Shown here in pieces: positions 36,095-44,669 of a stretch of 64,000 bases of DNA. A model generated the notes under the pieces. The model was not told the DNA's origin. It did no database searches and saw nothing but the letters and a program-made list of their open reading frames with translations. Position numbers and translations under genes: made by a program. The DNA lies in contig JAKADN010000001.1 of assembly GCA_021820445.1 (NCBI GenBank), positions 100,575 to 164,574 on the forward strand. Direction: 5' to 3'. Origin of the DNA: Nitrospirota bacterium. GTDB lineage: Bacteria > Nitrospirota > Leptospirillia > Leptospirillales > Leptospirillaceae. Position 1 is the first letter of the stretch, and each line of letters starts with the position of its first letter.

Positions 36095-36624
36095 GCCAAA
36101 AAACGGAAAGCGAGTCCATGGAGGCGGATCTCGGGGCCCCTCTTCCTCCGGGCTTTCCCCTTCTTCCGGGACCCTTTCGGATGCTTCTGGGGCTGGACGG
36201 AACCCTGACGCGCTCCCTGACCTTTCTTTCGGGGGAGAGGATCGAAGTCGAGCCCGTTCTCCGCCCTGATTCTCCCGAGGGGGTCCGAAAGGTGTATCTT
36301 CGGGTCCCCTCGATCGGCCGGCTCGTCTTCGCGAGGACGCGCCTCCTCGTGCTCCCGAATTCGGAGGAGGCTCCCTGGATTGCCGGCCTCATGCGCGGCG
36401 ACCTTCCCATCGGCCAGTCGATGGAGGCCCGTTATGGCCCCCTGACCAAGGACGAGTTTTCCGTCTTTTCCGTCTCCGCCCCCTTCGATCCCCACGGGCC
36501 ACGGGAGTCGGGCGATCTCTGGGCCCGCTCCTACCGGATGCGCACCCGCGAGGGGATCGCCCTCCGGATCGAGGAGTTCTTCCTGGACGCTCTTTTCCGG
36601 CTTGCCGGCGGAGGCTGCCGATGA
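36091..36624 (+). CDS. ubiC: Chorismate-lyase (UbiC)-like protein
   Basis: 177 aa of the chorismate pyruvate-lyase fold, which forms 4-hydroxybenzoate and pyruvate from chorismate. Family features are LLGLDGTLTRSLTFLSGERIEVE, an Arg-rich middle (VRKVYLRV), LVFARTRLLV, and the C-terminal EEFFLDALFRL. GTG 36091 overlaps the preceding stop, and the end overlaps ubiA (ATGA). It supplies the aromatic head group that ubiA prenylates. Confidence 0.78.
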   Translation: MSQKTESESMEADLGAPLPPGFPLLPGPFRMLLGLDGTLTRSLTFLSGERIEVEPVLRPDSPEGVRKVYLRVPSIGRLVFARTRLLVLPNSEEAPWIAGLMRGDLPIGQSMEARYGPLTKDEFSVFSVSAPFDPHGPRESGDLWARSYRMRTREGIALRIEEFFLDALFRLAGGGCR

Positions 36625-37487
36625 AGCGGCGTTTTTCGGCGACTCTGGAGCTGGTCCGGCTCGACCGGCCCGTCGGGTGGGTTCTGCTTTTTCTCCCGTC
36701 GGGGTGGGCCCTTCTTCTGGCGCGTCCCGGAGAAGTCCCCTGGAAATGGGTCGCGGTCTTTATTGCCGGGGCCTTCCTGACACGCTCCGCAGGCTGCGTC
36801 GTGAACGACATCTTCGACAGAAATCTCGACCGGGAGGTGACCCGGACCAAATCCCGGCCCCTGGCCGACGGCCGGCTCTCCGTCGTCTGGGCCCTCGGGG
36901 TCTTTCTTTTTCTGACACTCCTCTCGGCCTCTCTCCTCACATTTTTTTCGGCAAAGGCCATTCTGGTTGCCGTTGCGGGATATGGCTCAGCGGTCGTCTA
37001 TCCGCTCATGAAGCGTTTCTTCCCTCTTCCCCAGCTCTTCATGGGAATTCCATTTGGCGCAACGGCCCCTCTCATGGCCTGGGTCCAGCTCACGGGCCAC
37101 TTTTCGTTTCCGGGGATCGAGATCGCCCTGGCCGGCCTCTTCTGGGCTACGGCCTATGATCTCATCTATGCGGTGGCGGACCTTCCGGACGACCGGAAGG
37201 CCGGCATCCGGTCGGGAGCCGTGACCTTCGGGTCGTCTCTCTGGATGGTGTTCCTCTTTTTTTCCGCGTTGGCCGCTCTTCTTCTTTGGCAGGCGGGACG
37301 ATCACTTCCCCAGTCCGGATGGCTGCTGCTCTCGATCGGTCTTTTTTTCTCGGCCGTCCTCTGGCAATCCCTCCGGATGCGCAAGGGGTTGAGCGGAGAG
37401 GAACCGCTTCGTCTCTTCCGGTCCCATGCGGTCCTGGGAGGGCTCATCCTGGCGGGGTTCTGGTCCTCTTCGCCCATCCTTGTCTGA
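36621..37487 (+). CDS. ubiA: 4-hydroxybenzoate polyprenyltransferase
   Basis: Membrane prenyltransferase (288 aa) joining an all-trans polyprenyl chain to 4-hydroxybenzoate. The first Asp-rich motif is NDIFDRNLD (62-70) with TRTKSRPLADG after it, and the second is ADLPDDRKAGIRS. Eight or nine helices are visible. It is the last gene of the ubiE-rSAM-ubiC-ubiA run. Confidence 0.92.
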   Translation: MKRRFSATLELVRLDRPVGWVLLFLPSGWALLLARPGEVPWKWVAVFIAGAFLTRSAGCVVNDIFDRNLDREVTRTKSRPLADGRLSVVWALGVFLFLTLLSASLLTFFSAKAILVAVAGYGSAVVYPLMKRFFPLPQLFMGIPFGATAPLMAWVQLTGHFSFPGIEIALAGLFWATAYDLIYAVADLPDDRKAGIRSGAVTFGSSLWMVFLFFSALAALLLWQAGRSLPQSGWLLLSIGLFFSAVLWQSLRMRKGLSGEEPLRLFRSHAVLGGLILAGFWSSSPILV

Positions 37488-37525
37488 TGACCAATCCGGT
37501 CTCCTGGCGGAAGGGAGGCCCTTGA

Positions 37526-38110
37526 ATGGAGGCTTCGATGTTGTTCCGAATCAAAACCACGATTCTCGCAGTGTTCGTGATTCCTATTGTTCTTGCTCCG
37601 AACCTCACCTTTGCCCTCTCGCCGATCAAGGTGACGAGTTCCTCCTTCAGAAACGGGGGACGTATCGAGTCGAAATACGTCTTTTCCGGCTTCGGATGCA
37701 CCGGGAAAAACGTCTCCCCGGAGATCCGCTGGGGACGTCTTCCACGGGGGACGAAAAGTGTGGCGGTCACCGTGTACGATCCTGATGCCCCCACAGGCTC
37801 CGGCTGGTGGCACTGGGTGGTCTACGATATTCCCGCCACAGTCCACGAACTTCCGGAAGGAGCGGGGACGAAGGATGGCCATCGGCTTCCAGTCGGATCC
37901 CTCCAGGCCGTGACCGACTTCGGAGCCCCGGGTTACGGGGGGCCCTGTCCGCCGAAAGGCGATCGTCCCCATCACTACATCGTCACCGTCTATGCGATAA
38001 AGACGGCCAAGTTGCCGGTTGGGCCGACCGCCTCTCCGGCCCAGATCGGTTATTTCCTCCACTTTGCGACCATCGGAAAGGGAAAGATCGTGGGTCGCTA
38101 CGGACGGTAA
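37526..38110 (+). CDS. Exported PEBP/YbhB-family protein
   Basis: 194 aa with a signal peptide (about 1-30) and a phosphatidylethanolamine-binding-protein domain: VYDPDAPTGSGWWHWVVYDIP covers the DPDxP and HW motifs, and YGGPCPPKGDRPHHYIVTVYA is the second conserved loop. In bacteria these small-ligand-binding proteins have poorly known roles. GGGAGG lies 8 nt before the ATG. It lies 38 nt after ubiA with no obvious functional link. Confidence 0.88.
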   Translation: MEASMLFRIKTTILAVFVIPIVLAPNLTFALSPIKVTSSSFRNGGRIESKYVFSGFGCTGKNVSPEIRWGRLPRGTKSVAVTVYDPDAPTGSGWWHWVVYDIPATVHELPEGAGTKDGHRLPVGSLQAVTDFGAPGYGGPCPPKGDRPHHYIVTVYAIKTAKLPVGPTASPAQIGYFLHFATIGKGKIVGRYGR

Positions 38111-38150
38111 GCCGTCTGGAGGAGCGGGAGTCCGGTTCGATTTTTTCGAC

Positions 38151-38179
38151 TTGCGATTTTTGATTTCTTTGGATATCCT
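38151..38179 (+). promoter_or_regulatory. Predicted sigma-70 promoter for two tiny membrane proteins
   Basis: TTGCGA (38151-38156), 17 nt, and TATCCT (38174-38179) lie after the PEBP gene and about 65 nt before the 42-aa ORF. The fit is 4/6 at both hexamers. Confidence 0.45.
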
Positions 38180-38231
38180 CTAGGAATCGGCGACTCACCC
38201 GTTCGCCGTCCGAACTATTACATTATCCCGA

Positions 38232-38244
38232 CTGGAGGTTCCAG
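38232..38244 (+). promoter_or_regulatory. Hairpin covering a ribosome binding site
   Basis: CTGGA-GGT-TCCAG forms a perfect 5-bp stem with a 3-nt loop. The stem and loop contain the GGAGG ribosome site (38234-38238) and end one base before the ATG of the 42-aa ORF. It could lower or regulate translation; the stem is short, so it may also be chance. Confidence 0.35.
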
Positions 38245-38245
38245 A

Positions 38246-38374
38246 ATGGCTCCCATTCAAACCGTTGGCAACTGGACTGCGCTGGAGTGGGCTATCCCGA
38301 TCGCTCTCGGATTTGCGATCGTTGCGGGATGGTTCATGGCCATCTCTTCCATCTATTCCAATCCGGACAAGTAG
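38246..38374 (+). CDS. Tiny single-helix membrane protein (42 aa)
   Basis: A 42-residue ORF with a clear GGAGG 7 nt upstream and its own promoter candidate. It has a polar N-terminus (APIQTVGNW), one hydrophobic helix (about 15-36: WAIPIALGFAIVAGWFMAI), and a short polar tail ending SNPDK. The layout resembles small accessory subunits of respiratory complexes such as CcoQ-like proteins, but there is no diagnostic motif. I do not recognise the family; coding is supported by RBS, promoter and composition. Confidence 0.6.
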   Translation: MAPIQTVGNWTALEWAIPIALGFAIVAGWFMAISSIYSNPDK

Positions 38375-38405
38375 GTTTCGTGCTGGCCTTTTTCTAGGAT
38401 TTCTG

Positions 38406-38591
38406 ATGCGGTTTATTGCGGAAATCAAGAAAATGTGGACCGATGCCCGGCCGATATTTTTCATATTGGCCGGAGTCATCGGTCTTTTTCTTCTTCTCTT
38501 CGGTTCCATGATGTGGGGATTGCTGGGCAAGGATTCCTTCAGCCAATATTCCCATCCGTCCTACCCTCCGTCCGCCAGTCCTTCCCGATAA
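38406..38591 (+). CDS. Small single-helix membrane protein (61 aa)
   Basis: 61 residues: a short basic amphipathic N-terminus (MRFIAEIKKMWTDAR), one hydrophobic helix (about 17-41), and a Ser/Pro/Tyr-rich tail. The basic start suggests the N-terminus is cytoplasmic. It follows the 42-aa ORF by 31 nt with AGGAT before the ATG, so both probably share a transcript. The pair may be subunits of one membrane complex. The family is not recognised. Confidence 0.58.
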   Translation: MRFIAEIKKMWTDARPIFFILAGVIGLFLLLFGSMMWGLLGKDSFSQYSHPSYPPSASPSR

Positions 38592-38818
38592 GGGTTCGCT
38601 CCCCCCCTTATGGAGTCTCGAGAGTCCCCCCGAGGCAGGTCCCTGTCCGGCATTTCAACAACGATGGTTGAATTTTAAGGGGTGTCCCGGTTATTCTGTA
38701 AAGATGCGCGCCCTTGGTTTTTAGGGCTGCCAGGCGGGTTTTGAGGTGGATCTACAGTCTTTTGGGTCTTCGGGATCTTCGGGATTGAAAAAGCCGGATT
38801 TCGGGAAAGGATAGTTTC

Positions 38819-40192
38819 ATGGCAGGGAACGGGGATGGACTGAGCGCGGTCGAGAAGAAAACTCTGGCCGGACTCAGCATGATTTTCGCAATTCGGATGT
38901 TCGGGCTCTTCATTGTGCTTCCGGTCATCAGCCTCTATGCACGGACTCTTCCCGGAGCCGATCCGCTGTGGCTCGGTCTGGCGCTTGGTGGATACGGCCT
39001 TTCCCAGGCGGTTTTCCAGATTCCCTTCGGGATGCTGTCCGACCGCTTCGGACGAAAACCCCTGATCGTGATCGGCCTTCTGATCTTTGCCGGAGGCTCG
39101 ATCTTTGCGGCGACCGCTCAATCGGTTCTGGGACTTTTTGTCGGGCGTCTCCTTCAGGGGTCGGGAGCCGTGGCCTCCGTCGTGATCGCCCTCATGGCCG
39201 ATCTCACTCGCGAGGAGTACCGGACGCGGGCCATGGCGGGGATCGGAATCTCGATCGGCCTTTCCTTCGCCGTCGGGATGGTTGTGGGGCCGATCGTGGG
39301 CGCCCATTATGGAGTCTCCTCCCTCTTCTGGCTGACGGCCGTCCTCGCCCTCCTGGGAATCGCGATCCTTCTTCTGATCGTTCCCAATCCGGTGGGGGCT
39401 GTCCACAAGAACGAAATGGAGCTGTCATTCTCCCAGCTCGGTTACGTTCTCCGGAATCCGGCCCTTCTCCGCATCGATATCTCCGTTTTCACCCTTCATC
39501 TCTTTTTAACCGGTGTGTTCGTGAGCTTTCCGGTTCTTCTCCACAAGTACATGTCGGCCCAGAGCATGTGGAAAGTCTATCTGCCCGTGATCCTGGGAGG
39601 CATGTTTCTCATGGTTCCGGGGATGATCGTGGCCGAAAAGCGAAAAAAGCTCAAAGTGGCCTACCTGATCGCCATTGCCTTCATCGTCCTGAGCTTCGTG
39701 ATCTTTCTTCTGGGATACAGAAGCGAGTTCGGTCTGATCGCCGGCCTGTCCGTCTTCTTTGTGGGCTTCAACCTTCTCGAACCGCTCATGCCCTCCATCA
39801 TGACCCGGTTCGTTCGGACACGGACCCGGGGAACCTCGTCGGGAGTCTTCAACATGAGCCAGTTCATGGGAGCCTTTTTGGGCGGTGCTTTGGGCGGGGC
39901 GTTGGTTACAGTGTCGAACGAGGCCTTTTTCATCGGGATGCTGGTGATCGCCATCCTGTGGTTTTTCGTCGCGATGGGGCTGACCGATCCCAATCTCCTC
40001 GAAACCTTCGAACGTCCTGTGGAGAGGGAGATCTCCGATCCCCAGCCCCTCGTCCGACAGCTGGGGGACATGGCCGGGGTTGTGGATTGTCGCTACCGGG
40101 AGTCTGAAAAGGTTCTCTGGGTGAAATATCTCCGGGACAGGATCACGCCGGAGGATCTCGAAAGAAAGCTGGCAGGACTGCTCGAAGCCTGA
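38819..40192 (+). CDS. YajR-like MFS transporter
   Basis: Twelve-helix major facilitator protein (457 aa) with the A-motif region PFGMLSDRFGRKPL between helices 2 and 3. After the last helix it keeps a soluble tail of about 70 residues (about 390-457) with a beta-alpha-beta pattern, resembling the YAM domain of E. coli YajR. YajR-type substrates are unknown; drug or metabolite export is usual for the family. The ribosome site is weak (AAAGG). Confidence 0.85.
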   Translation: MAGNGDGLSAVEKKTLAGLSMIFAIRMFGLFIVLPVISLYARTLPGADPLWLGLALGGYGLSQAVFQIPFGMLSDRFGRKPLIVIGLLIFAGGSIFAATAQSVLGLFVGRLLQGSGAVASVVIALMADLTREEYRTRAMAGIGISIGLSFAVGMVVGPIVGAHYGVSSLFWLTAVLALLGIAILLLIVPNPVGAVHKNEMELSFSQLGYVLRNPALLRIDISVFTLHLFLTGVFVSFPVLLHKYMSAQSMWKVYLPVILGGMFLMVPGMIVAEKRKKLKVAYLIAIAFIVLSFVIFLLGYRSEFGLIAGLSVFFVGFNLLEPLMPSIMTRFVRTRTRGTSSGVFNMSQFMGAFLGGALGGALVTVSNEAFFIGMLVIAILWFFVAMGLTDPNLLETFERPVEREISDPQPLVRQLGDMAGVVDCRYRESEKVLWVKYLRDRITPEDLERKLAGLLEA

Positions 40193-40211
40193 GACATCCG
40201 GAAAGGTCCCT

Positions 40212-41237
40212 GTGACGCCCATCCAGAGATTTCGCCTCTCCCTTCTCCTTATTTTTCTTCTGACCGGAGGAGGGACGCTCGGTTACAGGGAAATCGAGGG
40301 ATGGGGCTGGGTGGATTCCCTTTTCATGACGGTGATCACCCTGTCCACCGTCGGTTATCAGACGGTGCATCCTCTTGACAGGGCCGGACTTTTTTTCACG
40401 ATGGCGCTGATCATCGTGGGGGTCGGTGCCTTGGGGTATGCCATCGCCACCCTGTCCGAAATGATCCTCGAAGGGCATCTGCAGCATTTCTGGGGAGGCC
40501 GCAAGATGGAGAGGATGATCGACAAGCTTGAAAATCATGTGGTGGTTTGCGGGTTTGGGCGGATCGGCACACTGACTGCGGCTTCCCTGGCTGAGAGAGG
40601 GATCCCGTTCGTGGTGGTGGAGGAGAATCCCGATCTGGTCAAGGAGGCCGTGGCCAGGAAGTATCTGGCCGTCATGGGAAACGCCACGGAGGAAGGGGTT
40701 CTCGGCAAGGCGGGGATCGATCGGGCCCAGGCGTTGCTGGTGACCTTGTCGACACGGGTTGCGGATGCGGCCTATATCGTGATGAGCAGCCGGATCGACC
40801 ATCCTGGGCTCACAGTCATTGCCATGGCCAATGATTCTCGGACGGAGGCCAAGCTCCTCAAGGCAGGGGCCAACAAGGTCGTCTCCCCCTTCATTCTCGG
40901 GAGCAGCCGGATGGTCATGGCCTTGACCCAGCCGACCCTTCTCGATGTGATGGATATCGTGACGACCCGTGACGGGATGGGGCTGACCTTCGAGGAGCTT
41001 GTGATTCCCGAAATGTCACCTTTCTGCGACCTTTCTATCGCCGAGATAGGCAAGAAATTCGGTTTTCGCTCCCACATCATCGCCATTCGTCCGGTCGGGG
41101 GAAAAAACTTCGTCCTTCCGACGGCACAGAGCGTCCTGAGGGCGCTCGACCAGATTGTCCTGATTGGCTCCCGGGACGAATTCGACCGGATCAGGGAGGA
41201 GATGGCGGGAAACCGTGAACCGAGGGTTCTGTCGTGA
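40212..41237 (+). CDS. RCK-gated potassium channel
   Basis: Two-helix potassium channel of the MthK type, 341 aa. The selectivity filter is TVGYQT (46-51), with Gln in place of the usual Gly. An RCK/TrkA-N domain follows with nucleotide motif GFGRIG (114-119), then a TrkA-C domain to about 330. It should conduct K+ under ligand control. GTG 40212 follows the transporter by 19 nt. Confidence 0.9.
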   Translation: MTPIQRFRLSLLLIFLLTGGGTLGYREIEGWGWVDSLFMTVITLSTVGYQTVHPLDRAGLFFTMALIIVGVGALGYAIATLSEMILEGHLQHFWGGRKMERMIDKLENHVVVCGFGRIGTLTAASLAERGIPFVVVEENPDLVKEAVARKYLAVMGNATEEGVLGKAGIDRAQALLVTLSTRVADAAYIVMSSRIDHPGLTVIAMANDSRTEAKLLKAGANKVVSPFILGSSRMVMALTQPTLLDVMDIVTTRDGMGLTFEELVIPEMSPFCDLSIAEIGKKFGFRSHIIAIRPVGGKNFVLPTAQSVLRALDQIVLIGSRDEFDRIREEMAGNREPRVLS

Positions 41238-41259
41238 TCCGACAAAGGGGAGGGAATCT

Positions 41260-42498
41260 GTGAGGCTTGAAGAGGGATCCCATCCGTCGACGGTTTCCAA
41301 CGCCGAGTGGGCGGTCCGTGGAAACCGGGTTCTTGTGGGGAATGTTCGCAGGGAGGACCTGGTTTTCCGGAAAGGAAGAGGGTCCTGGCTCTACGATGTG
41401 GAAGGAAATCCCTATCTCGATTTTCTGGGAGGGGTGGCGATCCACGTCCTCGGACACTGTCATCCCCGGGTGACGGTTGCCGTCCAGAAACAGGCCCAGC
41501 GCCTGCTCCACACCTCCAATCTCTATTACCACGAACCCCAGATCCTCCTGGCGGAGTTTCTTGTCAGGGAAACCTTTGCCGACAGGGTCTTTTTCGCCAA
41601 TTCGGGGACGGAGGTCGTCGAGGCGGCCATCAAGCTCGCAAGGCGGTATGGGGACCGGACCGGACGCTATGGCCTTCTGGGGCTCGAAGGGAGTTTCCAT
41701 GGCCGGACTCTGGGCGCCTTGACCCTGACGGGCCAGAAAAAAATCAGGGAGGGAATCGGTCCCCTCCCTGGCGGCTTCGATTGGGCCCCCTTCAACGACA
41801 TTGAGGGAGTCGTCCGCAAGGTGACCCCCGAGACGGTGGCCATCTTCGTGGAGCCTGTGCAGGGGGAGGGGGGAGTCGTTCCCGCCGATCCGGGATTCTT
41901 GAGGGAGCTGAGACGTTTCACGAGAGAGCGGGACATTCTTCTCGTTTTCGACGAGATCCAGACCGGAATCGGCAGGACGGGGACTCTTTTCGCCTACGAA
42001 TCCTTTGATGTGGTGCCGGACATTCTTCTTTCTGCAAAGGCCCTGGGGGGAGGTCTTCCCCTTGGAGCCCTTCTGACGACCTCACAGCTGGCCGAATATC
42101 TTCCCCCCGGCTCCCATGGCTCGACATTCGGTGGAAACCCTTTGGCCTGCGCTGCGGGTCTGGCCGTTCTCGAGGCCCTCTTCGAGGAAGGGTATCTCCC
42201 GGAAGGGGGACAGCGGATCGCCGATACACTCTGGGAGGAGCTGTCCTCGCTCAGGGAGCTCTATCCCGAATGGATCCGCGAGATAAGGGGGAAAGGAATG
42301 ATGATCGGTCTCGTTCTTCCCGGAAGGGCGGTTGAGGTCAAGGATCGCTTCCTCAGGGAAAAGGTTCTCGTCAACGCCACGGGGCCCGAAGTGATCCGCC
42401 TCCTCCCTCCCGTCAACCTCTCCCTCGAGGAGATCGCCACCTTCATCAAGTCTGCGGACCGTGTCTTTGCGTCCATGGGAAATCCCGGAGGATCCTGA
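41260..42498 (+). CDS. argD: Acetylornithine aminotransferase
   Basis: PLP enzyme converting N-acetylglutamate semialdehyde to N-acetylornithine, possibly also acting in lysine synthesis. The 412 aa show FFANSGTEVVEAAIKLAR, GSFHGRTLGALTLTGQ, FDEIQTGIGRTG, and the PLP lysine in LLSAKALGGGLP (Lys260). GTG 41260 is chosen because GGGGAGGG lies 6 nt upstream. It heads argD-argF-argG-argH. Confidence 0.95.
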   Translation: MRLEEGSHPSTVSNAEWAVRGNRVLVGNVRREDLVFRKGRGSWLYDVEGNPYLDFLGGVAIHVLGHCHPRVTVAVQKQAQRLLHTSNLYYHEPQILLAEFLVRETFADRVFFANSGTEVVEAAIKLARRYGDRTGRYGLLGLEGSFHGRTLGALTLTGQKKIREGIGPLPGGFDWAPFNDIEGVVRKVTPETVAIFVEPVQGEGGVVPADPGFLRELRRFTRERDILLVFDEIQTGIGRTGTLFAYESFDVVPDILLSAKALGGGLPLGALLTTSQLAEYLPPGSHGSTFGGNPLACAAGLAVLEALFEEGYLPEGGQRIADTLWEELSSLRELYPEWIREIRGKGMMIGLVLPGRAVEVKDRFLREKVLVNATGPEVIRLLPPVNLSLEEIATFIKSADRVFASMGNPGGS

Positions 42499-42500
42499 TT

Positions 42501-43433
42501 TTGAAAAAAAGCCCTCACCGTTCCTTCCTGACCCTCATCGAGAAAACTCCCCGAGAACTTCGCTCCATCATGGATCTGGCCGGACGTATCGAGTCCGATC
42601 CGGAGGCCTTCCGGACGCCGCTTGCATGGAAGACCGTCGGACTGCTCTTTGAAAAGAGCTCGACTCGGACCCGGCTTTCTTTCGAGGCCGGGATCCGCCA
42701 GCTCGGCGGGGGAAGCCTCTTTCTTGGAGGCGACATCCAGCTGGCCCGGGGGGAAACGATCGAGGATACGGCCCGGGTCATGAGCGCCTATCTCGACATG
42801 CTGGTCATCCGCACCTTCGGCCACGAACGGATCGAGGCCTTTTCCCAAGCCGCCGCAATACCGGTGGTCAATGGCCTGACCGATGGCCACCATCCCTGTC
42901 AGGCCCTTTCCGACTTCTATTACATGGAGAAGGTCTTCGGAACTCTTTCGGGACTTCGGATGACCTATGTGGGAGACGGAAACAACATGGCCCGTTCTCT
43001 GGCTGAAGGGGCCGCCCTTCTGGGAGTCAAACTGATCCTTGCCTCGCCGCAGGATTACCAGCTTCCGGAATCCGAGGTGGCGGCCCTCAACCGGATCGCC
43101 CACGAGACGGGAGGCAGCGTCCGGACGCTGTCGGATCCCAGGGAGGCGGCCCGGGGCGCGCAGGTTCTCTATACCGACGTCTGGACAAGCATGGGACAGG
43201 AGGCGGAATCCGCCATACGGGAAAAGGCATTCCGTGGGTACTGCATCGACCGGAGCCTGCTTGCGCTGGCCGATCCGGAGGCCATCGTCATGCACTGTCT
43301 GCCGGCCTACCGCGGAAAGGAAATTACGGCGGAGGTCATCGATGGACCCCGCTCGCGGGTCTTCGAGCAGGCGGCCGCCCGGCTTCCGCTGCAGAAGGCA
43401 ATCATGATGTTTTGCTTGGGAAGGGAGCTGTAG
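42501..43433 (+). CDS. argF: Ornithine carbamoyltransferase
   Basis: Makes citrulline from ornithine and carbamoyl phosphate. The 310 aa contain the carbamoyl-phosphate motif STRTR (54-58), HPCQALSDFYYMEK and MHCLPAYRGKEI. The TTG start is supported by GGAGGAT 7 nt upstream, and it begins 2 nt after argD. Confidence 0.96.
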   Translation: MKKSPHRSFLTLIEKTPRELRSIMDLAGRIESDPEAFRTPLAWKTVGLLFEKSSTRTRLSFEAGIRQLGGGSLFLGGDIQLARGETIEDTARVMSAYLDMLVIRTFGHERIEAFSQAAAIPVVNGLTDGHHPCQALSDFYYMEKVFGTLSGLRMTYVGDGNNMARSLAEGAALLGVKLILASPQDYQLPESEVAALNRIAHETGGSVRTLSDPREAARGAQVLYTDVWTSMGQEAESAIREKAFRGYCIDRSLLALADPEAIVMHCLPAYRGKEITAEVIDGPRSRVFEQAAARLPLQKAIMMFCLGREL

Positions 43434-43436
43434 GAG

Positions 43437-44669
43437 ATGGAACAGAAAAAGAAAGACGGATCCGACCGCCCGTCCCGGGTGGTCTTGGCCTATTCGGGCG
43501 GGCTCGACACCTCGGTGGCGATCGTCTGGCTCAAGGAGACCTATGGGTGCGAGGTCATCTGCTACTGCGCCGATCTGGGTCAGGGGGAGGACCTCGAAGC
43601 CGTAGCGGAAAAGGCCCGGAAGAGCGGGGCTTCCGACGTGGTCGTGGTCGACCTTCGGGAGATCTTCGTCCGGGACTATCTTTTTCCGATGATCCAGGCG
43701 GGGGCGGTTTACGAGGACGGCTATCTGCTGGGAACATCGATCGCCCGCCCCCTGATCGCCAAGGTCCAGATGGAGATCGCACGGGAAAGGGGCGCGGATG
43801 CGGTCGCCCACGGGGCGACCGGAAAAGGAAACGACCAGGTCAGGTTCGAGCTCGCCTACTACTATTTCAACCCCCGGATCCGGATCCTGGCCCCCTGGAG
43901 GCTCTGGAGCTTCACAAGCCGCTCCGAGCTCATCAACTATTCGAAAAAACACCATATTCCCGTGACGGCCACCCTTGAGAAGCCTTACAGCGTTGACCGG
44001 AACCTCTTTCACACGAGTTACGAGGGGGGGATCCTCGAGGATCCCTGGTCGGCACCGCCGGAAGAGATCTTCCAGCTGACCCGGAATCCCCTGACCGCCC
44101 CCGATGAACCTGAAGAGGTGACGGTCTCGTTTGAAAAAGGACTCCCGATCGCGATCAACGGGGCGCTCCTCTCTCCCCTCGACCTCATGGAGAAGGCGAA
44201 CAGCCTCGGAGCCCTCCATGGAATCGGACGGATCGACCTCGTGGAGAGCCGCTTCGTGGGAATGAAGTCTCGCGGAGTTTACGAAACTCCCGGGGGCACT
44301 CTTCTTCACGCCGCCCACAGGGCCCTCGAGACGCTGACGCTGGACCGCGAGCTCCTCTCCATGAAGGCCCAGTTCATGCCGCAATATGCCCGCATGATCT
44401 ACAACGGCTTCTGGTTTTCGCCGGAACGGCTGGCCCTGGCCGACCTCATCGCCTCCACCCAGCACCGGGTGACGGGGGATGTCCGGCTCCTGCTCTACAA
44501 GGGGGGGATCCGTGTCCTGGGACGGCGCTCTCCTTATTCCCTGTATCGAAAGGACCTGGCGACCTTCGAGACGGACAGCGTCTATCGGCAGGCCGATGCG
44601 GACGGCTTCATCCGGATCCAGGCCCTCCGTCTCAAGCTTTTTTCCGACCAGGAAGGAACCTCCCTGTGA
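43437..44669 (+). CDS. argG: Argininosuccinate synthase
   Basis: Joins citrulline and aspartate using ATP. The 410 aa start with the N-type ATP PP-motif AYSGGLDTS (18-26) and have HGATGKGNDQVRFE and SVDRNLFHTSYEGG, all family hallmarks. It follows argF by 3 nt, and its stop overlaps argH. Confidence 0.97.
   Translation: MEQKKKDGSDRPSRVVLAYSGGLDTSVAIVWLKETYGCEVICYCADLGQGEDLEAVAEKARKSGASDVVVVDLREIFVRDYLFPMIQAGAVYEDGYLLGTSIARPLIAKVQMEIARERGADAVAHGATGKGNDQVRFELAYYYFNPRIRILAPWRLWSFTSRSELINYSKKHHIPVTATLEKPYSVDRNLFHTSYEGGILEDPWSAPPEEIFQLTRNPLTAPDEPEEVTVSFEKGLPIAINGALLSPLDLMEKANSLGALHGIGRIDLVESRFVGMKSRGVYETPGGTLLHAAHRALETLTLDRELLSMKAQFMPQYARMIYNGFWFSPERLALADLIASTQHRVTGDVRLLLYKGGIRVLGRRSPYSLYRKDLATFETDSVYRQADADGFIRIQALRLKLFSDQEGTSL

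Noticed and set aside
37526-38110. PEBP protein as part of the quinone operon
   Set aside because: It has its own ribosome site, a signal peptide and no known role in quinone synthesis; adjacency alone is not enough.
38612-38627. Palindrome GGAGTCTCGAGAGTCC as a terminator
   Set aside because: The inner 8 bases are palindromic but flanking bases mismatch, there is no loop of normal size and no T-run follows.
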